Shown in pieces: positions 18,271 to 27,253 of a stretch of DNA of 64,000 bases; the first letter of the stretch is position 1, and the number at the start of each line of letters is the position of its first letter. Source of the stretch: Glaciecola sp965660815. Lineage in GTDB: Bacteria > Pseudomonadota > Gammaproteobacteria > Enterobacterales > Alteromonadaceae. The stretch is from positions 1-64,000 of the forward strand of contig CBFIBG010000013.1 in assembly GCA_965660815.1 (NCBI GenBank). Reading direction: 5' to 3'. The position numbers and the translations under genes are program-made. The notes below the pieces were generated by a model that did no database searches, was not told the origin of the DNA, and saw nothing but the letters and a program-made list of their open reading frames with translations.

Positions 18271-19041
18271 TCAATAAGTGCAGTCTAGATGACTAACTGC
18301 GGTATATCTATCAAAGTCTTTAAACCATCGGCAAACGTCTTTTTTACTGTTAGTGCTATCAATATATGACAAAACTTGTTGGCGAATACTTTTACTTCTC
18401 AGCCCTGCCCTAATTCGAGCAAAAATTATATCTTTAAACTCCATATAGAGGGGATGATTCGCCTGATACCAAATGATACCCAACTGAGTAAACAACAAAT
18501 GAACCTCTTGAGTTTGCGAGCCCAATTCATCAGCAGTTAATAAGTAATGTTTAAAATCGTTATCTATTTCTTGCATTCGCCATTTTGTCATAGCTAAATT
18601 CGCATAGGTCGCCGGCCATAAGGGACGTTTATGCAATGCTGATCGATATAAGTTTTCAGCTTGTTCTAATTTCCTTGTTCCAACAATTTGAAATACAAAT
18701 CCCCACTCCAGAATTTGTGCGTAGGTTTCTAGATATAATGGCTTATCAAAATGATATGCCAATGCACTTTGAATTGCCGATTCGGCCACTTGGTACTCTT
18801 CTTTCTTGTTTAAATAATTTCCAGAAGTCCATTTGTCTATAATTATCTTTGCATGATAATAATTAAGGTTGGCTAGAGTAAAATTTATTGAGTTATACAA
18901 ACCCACTGCAACCATCAATATAACAAAGACCGCCATCACATGTTTATGTGGGAGGCTCACTTTTTCTAGCGTTTTAGTGACCACGGGTGCTGACGATCGC
19001 CGTCTTCTTCTTCGACGCTTTTTTTGGTGTTCTTGATTCAT
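18271..19041 (-). CDS. VpsP-like polysaccharide biosynthesis protein
   Basis: A 256-residue membrane-anchored protein. The N-terminus is cytoplasmic and very basic (KKRRRRRRR), followed by one transmembrane helix (about residues 36-53). The periplasmic remainder is helical and TPR-like (patterns such as YRSALHKRPLWPATYANLAMTKW cut across residues 130-160). This layout fits the VpsP family found in Vibrio and Alteromonadales polysaccharide clusters; the assignment is from general appearance, not a clear motif. Two cysteines lie near the C-terminus (residues about 238 and 254). It is convergent with the O-antigen-ligase-like gene and is probably part of the same exopolysaccharide function. Confidence 0.6.
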   Translation of the reverse strand: MNQEHQKKRRRRRRRSSAPVVTKTLEKVSLPHKHVMAVFVILMVAVGLYNSINFTLANLNYYHAKIIIDKWTSGNYLNKKEEYQVAESAIQSALAYHFDKPLYLETYAQILEWGFVFQIVGTRKLEQAENLYRSALHKRPLWPATYANLAMTKWRMQEIDNDFKHYLLTADELGSQTQEVHLLFTQLGIIWYQANHPLYMEFKDIIFARIRAGLRSKSIRQQVLSYIDSTNSKKDVCRWFKDFDRYTAVSHLDCTY

Positions 19042-19447
19042 TGACTATCCATTGATCTTAAGCCTTAATAAGGAACCTGGATTTATTATAAGCGTACTGA
19101 AAATACGCCTATAAGATGCTTTTGGCGCTTCTTATAAAATATGCTCACACGCGTTCAAAGGCTAACGGGTTGCTTATGATCAGACTTTATCTTATTTAGT
19201 CATGATTTGAAGCAGTTTTCACAATTTTTTTGAATTTTCTAACGATTAAGATCTTTGATATCCCAAGAGCACAATGCGTCAATAAAAAGTTTGTTGTTCA
19301 ATAAACATTAACCTAGTGTTGCCACAAATTATTATAGCTATCGCCATAAATAAAAATCCAAAGTATATTGTTTTACGAACAAATGATTAACTTAACTACT
19401 TCAACAATTGACTCGTTATGCGTTGAAACTAACTTAAAGAAGATTCT
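19042..19447. other. divergent intergenic region with imperfect palindrome
   Basis: Non-coding, about 400 bases between the VpsP-like and deacetylase genes. TTATAAGCGTA at 19086-19096 and TACGCCTATAA at 19104-19114 form an inverted repeat (10 of 11 positions) with a 7-base spacer. It lies 45-75 bp upstream of the VpsP-like start and is a candidate operator. The remaining bases show nothing I can name. Confidence 0.35.
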
Positions 19448-20347
19448 GTGATCCCATTAGTTTTTCATCCAATATATAGCCAACTAGATTTGCCCGTTAG
19501 ACACAGGTTCCCAATTGAAAAGTATCAAGCGATTGCTGATAAACTAAAAGCCCATGGGGTACCAAGTGATCACTTTTTTACCCCAGAGGCATTGAATTTA
19601 GATGAACTGAAGAGAGTCTATGATCCCGCTTATGTTACTCAACTCATAAATGGTACCTTGGACAAAAAGGCAATGCGAAGAATCGGCTTTGAATGGAGTG
19701 AGCAATTGATAAGAAGAACCCTCACAGCTGTGGGAGGAAGCGTACTCACAAGCGATTTAGCATTAGAACACAAAAAGGCTTTAAATCTTACTGGGGGTTA
19801 TCACCATGCCTTTTCTAATTTCGGTTCTGGTTTTTGCATGATAAACGATTTATATCTATCTGCTTTAAATATGTTACAAAACGAACATGTAGATAAGGTT
19901 CTTATTTTCGATTGTGATGTACATCAAGGAGATGGCACGGCTAAATTGGCAGCGGGGAATAAAAATATATACACCGTTTCAATTCACGGAGAAAAAAATT
20001 TCCCATATCGAAAACAACATTCAGATATGGACTTTGCTCTTAGTAAGGGTACTGAAGACAAAGAATATTTAGAAGTAGTAGAGAGCGCGTTAGATATGGC
20101 CATTAATTACTCTGCTCCGGACGCTGTAATCTACGATGCCGGAGTAGACATTCATATAGATGACGACTTAGGTCATTTAAATATTACCACCGAAGGCGTG
20201 TATAACAGAGACAAGTTGGTATTCGATCGCTGTGCAGATTTAGAATTACCTGTATTAGCGGTTATTGGTGGTGGGTATCAGCGAAATATTGACGCTTTGA
20301 CTAATGTTCATATGCAATTGTTTAAAGCCGCAGGCGTTTATGAATAG
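19448..20347 (+). CDS. histone-deacetylase-family enzyme (class with GGYHHAF motif)
   Basis: A 299-residue zinc-dependent deacetylase of the arginase/deacetylase fold. The active-site motifs are GGYHHAF (paired His), FDCDVHQGDGT (metal Asp and His) and YDAGVDIHIDDDLG (second metal Asp). It starts with GTG at 19448, preceded by AAGAAG. The start MIPLVFHPIYS matches the beginning of family members. Bacterial members remove acetyl groups from protein lysine, polyamines or small amides; which one applies here is unknown. It stands alone between an exopolysaccharide gene and a WYL regulator. It differs from the second deacetylase near 41 kb, which has the longer RPPGHHA motif. Confidence 0.93.
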   Translation: MIPLVFHPIYSQLDLPVRHRFPIEKYQAIADKLKAHGVPSDHFFTPEALNLDELKRVYDPAYVTQLINGTLDKKAMRRIGFEWSEQLIRRTLTAVGGSVLTSDLALEHKKALNLTGGYHHAFSNFGSGFCMINDLYLSALNMLQNEHVDKVLIFDCDVHQGDGTAKLAAGNKNIYTVSIHGEKNFPYRKQHSDMDFALSKGTEDKEYLEVVESALDMAINYSAPDAVIYDAGVDIHIDDDLGHLNITTEGVYNRDKLVFDRCADLELPVLAVIGGGYQRNIDALTNVHMQLFKAAGVYE

Positions 20348-20392
20348 TTTATAATCAATTTGATTGCATCTTCAATATCAAGGACCTATAAT

Positions 20393-20447
20393 CTGTATTT
20401 ATATACAGTACCATAACTCGTAGTAACCCATCTGCACTGTATGGGTT
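20393..20447 (+). promoter_or_regulatory. two inverted repeats upstream of the WYL regulator
   Basis: CTGTAT-TTAT-ATACAG at 20393-20408 and AACCCAT-N9-ATGGGTT at 20425-20447 are both perfect inverted repeats, 60-110 bp before the WYL gene. Regulators of the BrxR/CapW type bind inverted repeats at their own promoters, so either could be an autoregulatory operator. The second could also be a hairpin ending the deacetylase transcript. Confidence 0.4.
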
Positions 20448-20503
20448 CATTACAATACATAATGCGGTACTTTTGATGTGATCAGAACAATAGAGATACC
20501 CTT

Positions 20504-21412
20504 ATGCAAATTAGTGCGGCTTACAGTAATTTCAGTAACTATATAAATGATTTAACACTTGCTCAAAAAGAAAGACTTGCATTTATCGACTTTAACCTAG
20601 AGTTCTTTGGAACAGTTACTCGAAACGATCTTATTAGTCGTTTTAAGACGGGCTTAGCAGCAAGTACCAGAGATTTCGCGGCCTATAAAGAAATTGCAGA
20701 GAATAATCTTAGTTTAAATCACAGCACTAAACAATACCTCAGAACCGATAAATTTGAACCAATTTTCCAGTTTTCCGCAGATTCTATTTTACAATCAGTC
20801 AGTAAAGGCTTCAGTGATGGCATTACTGCCTCAGTGCAACCCTCTAGTACCTGCTTTGAAGCAGTTCAATTAATTCATCCAAATATCCATGTAATTGCGG
20901 CTTTAATGAGAGCTATTCACAATCAAAAAACATGCAACGTAAAATATGTATCCGTTAGCTCCGGTGAAAACGAACGTAAAATAGTACCACACACACTCAT
21001 AAACAATGGACATAGATGGCACGTTCGCGCTTTTGATAAAAAATCCGAAAATTTCAGAGACTTTGTTTGTACGCGGTTTACCAAAGTTTTAAACACTGAA
21101 GAGCCTACTTCGTCAAATATGCTCTGTTCCGCAGACAATCAATTTAATCGACTGGTTACTTTAGTATTGATGGTTCATCCAGATATAAAACATTCACAAG
21201 CCATTGAAATGGATTACGCCATGCAATCAGGTGAAAAAGTGATGCAAGTAAGGGCAGCGTTAGCTGCTTACGTTTTGCGCTATTGGCAAGTAGACTGCTC
21301 TTTTGACCATCGTATCCTAAACCAAGGTTGCCAATTAGCGCTTAAAAATCACGAAGTGTTGGCCAGTATAGAAAACCCCCAATTAGCGCCAGGTTTCATA
21401 AAGAAAAAATGA
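20504..21412 (+). CDS. WYL-domain transcriptional regulator, BrxR/CapW-like
   Basis: A 302-residue protein with an N-terminal winged helix-turn-helix (about residues 20-85). The pattern RLAFIDFNLEFFGTVTRNDL, then AAST-D--AYKEIAENNLS and TKQYLRTDKFEPIF, is typical of BrxR/CapW-type repressors. A WYL domain follows at about 140-205, with the WYL tripeptide replaced by WHV in GHRWHVRAFDKK. A C-terminal WCX-like dimerisation region completes it. In other bacteria these proteins repress BREX, CBASS or other anti-phage operons and sense a ligand through WYL. Here no nuclease, cyclase or BREX gene lies nearby; the next gene is TerB-like. It may be an orphan or control genes elsewhere. The spacing suggests its own promoter. 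Confidence 0.85.
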   Translation: MQISAAYSNFSNYINDLTLAQKERLAFIDFNLEFFGTVTRNDLISRFKTGLAASTRDFAAYKEIAENNLSLNHSTKQYLRTDKFEPIFQFSADSILQSVSKGFSDGITASVQPSSTCFEAVQLIHPNIHVIAALMRAIHNQKTCNVKYVSVSSGENERKIVPHTLINNGHRWHVRAFDKKSENFRDFVCTRFTKVLNTEEPTSSNMLCSADNQFNRLVTLVLMVHPDIKHSQAIEMDYAMQSGEKVMQVRAALAAYVLRYWQVDCSFDHRILNQGCQLALKNHEVLASIENPQLAPGFIKKK

Positions 21413-21595
21413 ACTTAATCAGCAGTTTCCGGCTCTAATATTTTTGTATATGCACGTGATATTAGTGGTATTAGCGACAATACAAAAGTATTTTAGATTA
21501 GCTGGATTTTTCACAAAGTTAGACTAACCTAACATAACTTGTGAAAGTGAAAACTAATCAATTCCATTCTAGCTGCATCCGCACAGAGGTTAGAT

Positions 21596-22186
21596 ATGCC
21601 AGAAAAAATAAATAAAAATCAATTGGATACGAAACTACCGAAAAATCATCATGATTCAAAGACACCCAGTAACGTCTCTGATGAAAATAGTAATGTTCAA
21701 AAAAAATCAGCCACTAGAGTATTAGAATCCGAGCCACCAACAAAAAACATTCTTGAAGAAAACGAGAGCACTTCGGCAATTAAGCTGACTGAAAATGACT
21801 CAGGCCAAATTAAGGACCTTGTAAGCCAGCAACAATTCAACGAACATTTAATTAAACTGTTAGTTTTACTCTACCAAATCGACAACAAAATAACGCTTAC
21901 TGAGCAAGACTATTTTGAAGACTTGATTGAAAAGCTTAATTGGAATAGCGGCGTTTCTATCTCCGCTTTTATAAGCGATGCTATACATCAAGCGAGAGTC
22001 GCTATTGACCATGGGGAAGAACGAGAATTTCTGTTTTCTTTAGCCAAAGGTCTTAATCATGATCCTGCTGAAGCGTTTGAACACGCCATGAATCTTACTG
22101 CTGTCGATGGTAAGCGAAGCGATGAAGAACTCGAAATGTTGTCACTTTTGTCAAACCGAGTATTAGCAAAAGGTTTGGTAGCCTAA
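21596..22186 (+). CDS. TerB-like helical protein
   Basis: A 196-residue protein. The first 80 residues are polar and low-complexity (many Lys, Ser, Asn and Glu) and probably disordered. The C-terminal 110 residues are helical and read like a TerB-type fold, with acidic residues in LYQIDNKITLTEQDYFEDL and AMNLTAVDGKRSDEELEML. The second resembles the 'A-ADG---EEE' metal-binding turn of TerB proteins. TerB-fold proteins are linked to tellurite resistance and envelope stress, and many stand alone. The ATG is preceded by AGAGGTTAG. It follows the WYL gene by 183 bp, so cotranscription is possible but unproven. Confidence 0.68.
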   Translation: MPEKINKNQLDTKLPKNHHDSKTPSNVSDENSNVQKKSATRVLESEPPTKNILEENESTSAIKLTENDSGQIKDLVSQQQFNEHLIKLLVLLYQIDNKITLTEQDYFEDLIEKLNWNSGVSISAFISDAIHQARVAIDHGEEREFLFSLAKGLNHDPAEAFEHAMNLTAVDGKRSDEELEMLSLLSNRVLAKGLVA

Positions 22187-22354
22187 AGGCTTCTCAATTA
22201 CCTAGTAAATAGAAGCTCCATACGATTAGATTAGCGCTATTTGAGATAGTTAACAACCGAAATGCGGTGACGCTAAATGCTGGTTTAAGTTTGATATATT
22301 TGAATCATAATGAGCGTTGTCTCGCATGTACATTATTCAATTTTTATGTAAAAA

Positions 22355-22384
22355 AAAGCCCAGTCATTTTATAGACTGGGCTTT
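22355..22384 (-). terminator. rho-independent terminator of the TonB-dependent receptor
   Basis: AAAGCCCAGTC and GACTGGGCTTT form an 11-bp perfect stem with an 8-base loop. Read on the minus strand the hairpin is followed by a run of T. It begins about 22 bp after the receptor stop codon. Confidence 0.85.
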
Positions 22385-22406
22385 ATCAACTTAGAGAAAA
22401 CTCATT

Positions 22407-25400
22407 TTAGAAGCGGTAGTTAATACCCACTCTAATTTCCCAAAGCGAAGCGCCCTGAACAATACCTTCTCTTTGGTCAGCACCAAAGAACTCATTGTAA
22501 ACGTATTGCCCGTCGCCATTAACAGTAGCATCGACCACATTTTCAGATACAAAGTTACCCTGCTTTAATACACCCCAGTCGTCGTTTAGTAAATTACCAA
22601 AATTTTCGACAACGAAGAATGCAGAAGCTCTGTGTCCTTCAGCAAACGCTGGTAATTCTTGACTGACGCGAATATCAACCTTAGTCCACCAGTCGCCATG
22701 CACTGAGTTACGCTCCATAATTTGACCACGTGTTAAGCCTTCAGAAGCAATAAATGCATTGAATGCTTCCACGTCAAATCCTTCACCGTAGATAACGTTA
22801 GGGTCGTTTTCTGTTGGTACATAAATCAATTGACGGCCACCACCAGAATCGTCGTCACCAACATCCTCATCAAATGCATCATCAAACGTATAGCTCATTC
22901 CACGGCCTTCGTTTGCAGTCGCAAACATTGTGAAACGAGTAGTCAATCCTTCGATAAACTCTTGGGCATAACCTAGCCTTAGAGTGAAGCGATGTGGGAT
23001 GTTGTAGTTTGACGTAAATGCACCAGGATTATTAGGATCAGATGTTGCGAAGTTTCTATAGTTAGAACCCGCTACAGAACTCGTCATTGGGTTAACGTCA
23101 GTAGAATCGTTATAAGCATATGCGACGCTTAAATCAAGTCCGTTATCCCACTCTTTTGTTGCTGCTAGTGAAAGAGTAAGCGCGTCCCCATTGTCGCCTG
23201 TGGCGTTTGTCAGTAAGAAGGTGTTGTTTGAACCAGAGTAAACCGGACGTCCATCAAACAAAGTACTTTCAACCACTCTACTAGGCTCTATGTAAGTTGG
23301 CGCGTCTTTCTTATCTGTGTATAAAATATCGGCTTGAACCAATACGTCCATTGGCGCTAAGTAAGTCGCCCCCAATGAATATTTCCACTCAGATGGAATT
23401 TCAAATTCTGGGTCGATCGCCACTGTAAAGCCTTGGAAACCTCCTGTATCTCTTCCCGCTACATAATCAAACAATGCTTGAGGAGGAGCCACTACAGGAG
23501 CACCACCACCCACTCTAGGAAGGTCGAAAATGCTTGTCTCGCCAGCTACAAAGCCATCAATATTTCTTTCTCGAGCGAACACTTGTGTAACACCGTCGTT
23601 AGAATAAGCGTTAGATACCCATACGTTCGGGTTACCACCAGAATATAGACCAAAGCCACCGCGAATTTCCAAGTCATCACTTACAACATAGTTAAAGCCG
23701 AAACGAGGTTGAATTAAGTCTTTTCCATCTAGGTTACCTGTGTTGGAGAAACCATAGAAATCTTCAAACGCTTGGTTGAAGCGAGGTCGGTCGTCTGACC
23801 CATATTCGTCATAACGTAAACCGAACAATAAGGTAAGGTCTGGATTCACAAACCATTCGTCTTGGATGTATAGGGTAGTGGTAGAGAATGAGAAACTAGC
23901 CGCAACATCATTTGGATCATTCGTACCAGCCGCATTGTTGTAATATATACGATTTGCTAGACCAGCTTCGAAGTCCGCAATTGAATTGAAGCGATACTCA
24001 CCGATTCTATGTTGCATGAATAAGTTGAAAACATCTAACTTTTCATATTCAACACCCGCAGTAATTTCATGATCACCCATGATGTAAGTACCGGCGAGTT
24101 TAAACGTAAGGTTGTCCCAGTTTAGGTCGTTTGCTTGACGTGAATCATCAGGTCCTAAATAGACCGTTGCTCCACCTGGCACTCTGACTTGTACTTCACC
24201 AAAACCTGAATCAGCATCAACTGAAATTTGACGATTGTCTAGTTTAGTTTGACCGATACGAAGCTCGGTAGAAAAATCACTTGTCCAATCAGAGAATACA
24301 GAACCAACCAATGTTTCAATCTCAGCACCACGCTCATAGAAGTGACCATCAAAAGACACTCGAGATGAACCCGAGTCTGACTCTGAGATATTAAAACCAT
24401 CATTCCAGTTGTACACTAACTGTGCACGGTGGTCTGAATTAATGTTCCAATCGATTTTCATGAGAATCTTTTCATCTTCCACTGGAGATGAAGGCTTGAA
24501 TCCACCTGGGTCGTAATCATATACATCGCGAGATATTTGAGCAATTTGGTCAAGCTCAGCTTGAGTCACACGGCTTAGGTTATAGTCGTGAAGTCTAATT
24601 CCCTCTCTCTTCTCATAAGCACCAAAGAAGAACAATGTATCTTTTATAATCGGAAAACCAACATTAAAACCGTAACGCTCTTCTGTGTAATCACCTTGAG
24701 GAAAATCTTCTCCTTCAATGCTGTCACCACGCAAGCTGTCGGATGTATAATCGACAAATACACCACCGGATAGTTCGTTTGTACCCGACTTTGTAACGGC
24801 GTTAATATTACAAGCAGTAAAACCACCATATTCAACATCAAATGGAGCCAACTCTACCGCAACTTGCTCTATTGCGTCATATGAGAATGGAATGCTTTCA
24901 GTTGGATAACCATTAGAGTTAAGACCAAAGTTGTCGTTAAGTCTCATACCATCTAAAGTCAAGCTGTTAAAACGCGGAGAAGCACCGGCACATTGAATAC
25001 CGTCACTAAAAGATTCGTCGATGTAGATTCTTGGGTCTATTCTTACTAAATCTTTGATATCACGGTTAATTGCAGGAGCGTTCTCTAGGTCATCTTGTCC
25101 GAAAATTGCCGCTGGCCCAGTTTGTCCAAAAGCAAAAGACGCAATTTGAGAAGACGTTACTTCGATAACTTCAACATTATCAATCGGAGATAGTTGAAAA
25201 TTAAATGTAGTCGGGTCTCCAACGGATAAAAACACTTCGGTTACACGAGTATCTTCGAATTCGTCTGAGTCGATAAGAATTTCATATGGACCACCTACCC
25301 GTAATCCAGATAGTGAAAACTGGCCATTTGCACCAACGGTAACAGTTCTTACAGTGCCAGTAGGTACGTGACGAACAGTTATTTCTGTGCCGATAGCAGG

Positions 25401-25529
25401 AGTACCTTGAGGTGTAGATATATTGCCCTTCAAGCCGGAAGACGTTTCTTGCGCCATTGCCGAAGTGGCTAGACCTACAGACAGTGCAACTGCTGCAGCA
25501 ATCTTACTTAGTCTTGTGTTTGCAAACAT
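22407..25529 (-). CDS. Oar-like TonB-dependent outer-membrane receptor
   Basis: A 1040-residue outer-membrane protein. A signal peptide (residues 1-26, ending SAMAQE) precedes a carboxypeptidase regulatory-like beta-sandwich domain (about 30-115; TPQGTPAIGTEITVRHVPTG). A plug domain (about 130-260) and a large beta-barrel ending in the aromatic residue of GINYRF follow. This is the Oar-type architecture common in Alteromonadales, used to import large substrates such as peptides, proteins or polysaccharide fragments with energy from TonB. Asp- and Gly-rich loops (for example DEDVGDDDSGGG) suggest calcium or ligand loops at the surface. No linked substrate enzyme reveals the ligand. A terminator follows at once and the upstream region is 800 bp of non-coding DNA, so it is monocistronic. 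The TonB operon near 46 kb could energise it. Confidence 0.94.
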   Translation of the reverse strand: MFANTRLSKIAAAVALSVGLATSAMAQETSSGLKGNISTPQGTPAIGTEITVRHVPTGTVRTVTVGANGQFSLSGLRVGGPYEILIDSDEFEDTRVTEVFLSVGDPTTFNFQLSPIDNVEVIEVTSSQIASFAFGQTGPAAIFGQDDLENAPAINRDIKDLVRIDPRIYIDESFSDGIQCAGASPRFNSLTLDGMRLNDNFGLNSNGYPTESIPFSYDAIEQVAVELAPFDVEYGGFTACNINAVTKSGTNELSGGVFVDYTSDSLRGDSIEGEDFPQGDYTEERYGFNVGFPIIKDTLFFFGAYEKREGIRLHDYNLSRVTQAELDQIAQISRDVYDYDPGGFKPSSPVEDEKILMKIDWNINSDHRAQLVYNWNDGFNISESDSGSSRVSFDGHFYERGAEIETLVGSVFSDWTSDFSTELRIGQTKLDNRQISVDADSGFGEVQVRVPGGATVYLGPDDSRQANDLNWDNLTFKLAGTYIMGDHEITAGVEYEKLDVFNLFMQHRIGEYRFNSIADFEAGLANRIYYNNAAGTNDPNDVAASFSFSTTTLYIQDEWFVNPDLTLLFGLRYDEYGSDDRPRFNQAFEDFYGFSNTGNLDGKDLIQPRFGFNYVVSDDLEIRGGFGLYSGGNPNVWVSNAYSNDGVTQVFARERNIDGFVAGETSIFDLPRVGGGAPVVAPPQALFDYVAGRDTGGFQGFTVAIDPEFEIPSEWKYSLGATYLAPMDVLVQADILYTDKKDAPTYIEPSRVVESTLFDGRPVYSGSNNTFLLTNATGDNGDALTLSLAATKEWDNGLDLSVAYAYNDSTDVNPMTSSVAGSNYRNFATSDPNNPGAFTSNYNIPHRFTLRLGYAQEFIEGLTTRFTMFATANEGRGMSYTFDDAFDEDVGDDDSGGGRQLIYVPTENDPNVIYGEGFDVEAFNAFIASEGLTRGQIMERNSVHGDWWTKVDIRVSQELPAFAEGHRASAFFVVENFGNLLNDDWGVLKQGNFVSENVVDATVNGDGQYVYNEFFGADQREGIVQGASLWEIRVGINYRF

Positions 25530-26327
25530 TATGTTTCCCTAAATATTGTGATTTAAAAAATTATTGTAATGTAAAAATCGCACGTATTATGTTGATACTC
25601 CATTACAGTTTAATTACACGGAGCATCTTTTTTCGAGGTCGATTAGGTTATTATGTGAATTCACTTTTAGACTTTAATTGCTCATTTGATACTTTTACAC
25701 AAGTTCAAAGCCCTTGGTATAAATATGTTATGAATCTTATATTTATTCTAGTTCTACCCGCAGTATAGGCTATGCAAAGAGTTCTGCAAAAAATCATCCG
25801 TGTGAATTCTTGTCGAAACCACTCAAATTTATGCTATGAAAACCTCCTGCCCGCCACACACTTTTGTGCACTGCACAATTTTACTTACTTTACGAACCCG
25901 AATAACGTTCAAAAAAACATCTGGATTGTAAAAAAAGTTTCATAGGCGCTGATATAACTATGACTAGTTTGATGATTGTTTATTACAGTTTTATGACAAT
26001 AACTTGTAAATGCAACTATTTACATTTGTCCCTGAAATTCAAACATTAATTAATATCTTTAGCCAAGGATTAAATAAGAAAGCGCTCAGTTGTACGAAAT
26101 AATCAAGGTTAATTGACATATTGGTAAAGCTGAGAGTATATGGCTATAGGGAGTTTGAACTCCATAATCGCTTAGAGAAATTATATGCCCTTAGAAGGAT
26201 AAATGATTATAGATACTCTTGATCTTGTTACCAATAATATTGTGGGCTTGTGGAAAGCGTACATATATCAAGCAAAACCAACCTTACTATAAATCAACGT
26301 CGCGCCTTAGTTAGCACTTTGCTTAAG
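25530..26327. other. long non-coding region upstream of the receptor gene
   Basis: About 800 bases with no credible gene on either strand. It holds the promoter of the receptor gene and a perfect 15-bp palindrome (listed separately). The rest is AT-rich without visible repeats. Confidence 0.5.
25864..25878. promoter_or_regulatory. 15-bp palindrome TTGTGCACTGCACAA
   Basis: A perfect inverted repeat of 7 bp around a single central C. It lies about 340 bp upstream of the receptor start. This is a possible operator of an unknown regulator. Confidence 0.35.
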
Positions 26328-26678
26328 TTAAAATCTGGGCTTTGACCAAAACTCATCTTCTATGCTTTGCTGCGTAACCAGTTCGAAATGGTCGCTTTGC
26401 ACGTTGTCTGGATTAATCTTTTCAATTGCATTTTTCAATGCTTTTTGTCTGGAATTTTCAGAAAAAGCTTGAAAACTTTCTTTGTCTCTCCATTGCGCAT
26501 AATTAATCAAATGTGAACCGTCTTCGCTGACATGAAGATTGCAACTTACAAAACCAGAACATTTGCTAATCCATTCAGATAAGTGCTCTTGATAGGTATT
26601 GGCGAGTTCTTTTGCTTTTCCTGATTTAAGCGTAAATCTATCGATTTGAATGTATAGTGCATCTCGAATGTGAACCAT
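26328..26678 (-). CDS. antibiotic biosynthesis monooxygenase (ABM) domain protein
   Basis: A 116-residue single-domain protein of the ABM ferredoxin-like dimer family. The typical strand-helix pattern is visible: IQIDRFTLKSGKAKELANTY, CSGFVSCNLHVSEDGSHL and YAQWRDKESFQAF. Such proteins include quinol monooxygenases and haem-degrading enzymes as well as many of unknown role; no haem-binding Asn-Trp-His set can be assigned with confidence. A strong ribosome site (AAGGAGA) precedes the ATG. It stands alone, divergent from udk across 575 bp. Confidence 0.85.
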   Translation of the reverse strand: MVHIRDALYIQIDRFTLKSGKAKELANTYQEHLSEWISKCSGFVSCNLHVSEDGSHLINYAQWRDKESFQAFSENSRQKALKNAIEKINPDNVQSDHFELVTQQSIEDEFWSKPRF

Positions 26679-27253
26679 AAGTCTCCTTAAAAACCCTTTG
26701 AGTAACCCAATTGCAGATAAGTATGTATCGAACCGCAGTCAACTACAAAAGAGCCGTAATCATTTCTATTAGCCTTAGGTTGCAAACCGTATGCCCAAAG
26801 CAAACGATTGAAATTATGCTATTTTTTGAATTATGAAGGTTGATCAATGAAAGTTTATTGCATAAGTAAGTAAACTTTTCACATTGAGTATATAACTGGT
26901 AAATCGATTACCATGGATAACTATGTTATTTTTGCTTTAGTCTCATTTTGATTGCCGAAACAGCACATAATCAAAAGAGGCTCAACCTAATAGTTACTGC
27001 TCAGATAAGTATCAATTAAAAATTTTTGTGGTTTCCAATAGCGTCGACACAACAAGGGTTCTGTTTTTGTAACAAGAACACTTTTGATTGTTTAGTTTTT
27101 ATACATAGACATGGTAGGGAGTAATTTTTCTGCAATTAAAGTAGATTAATTGTTTTAGGCGTTTGCTAGGAATATATTTTTAAAGTCTTTTAATGTAAAC
27201 TTAAAAACTCAGTAAGGCTCTATCCATCCCCTTTTGGAGAAGAACAATAAAAA
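26679..27253. other. divergent non-coding region before udk
   Basis: About 575 bases without a gene. The palindrome TGGTAA-ATCGA-TTACCA is at 26897-26913, midway between the two divergent genes. It is a plausible operator (the GGTAA...TTACC form resembles sites of LacI- or GntR-type regulators). GGAGAAG before udk is its ribosome site. Confidence 0.4.

Noticed and set aside
25457..25768. 103-codon plus-strand frame over the receptor start
   Set aside because: It overlaps the signal-peptide region of the receptor gene on the other strand and shows no family pattern.
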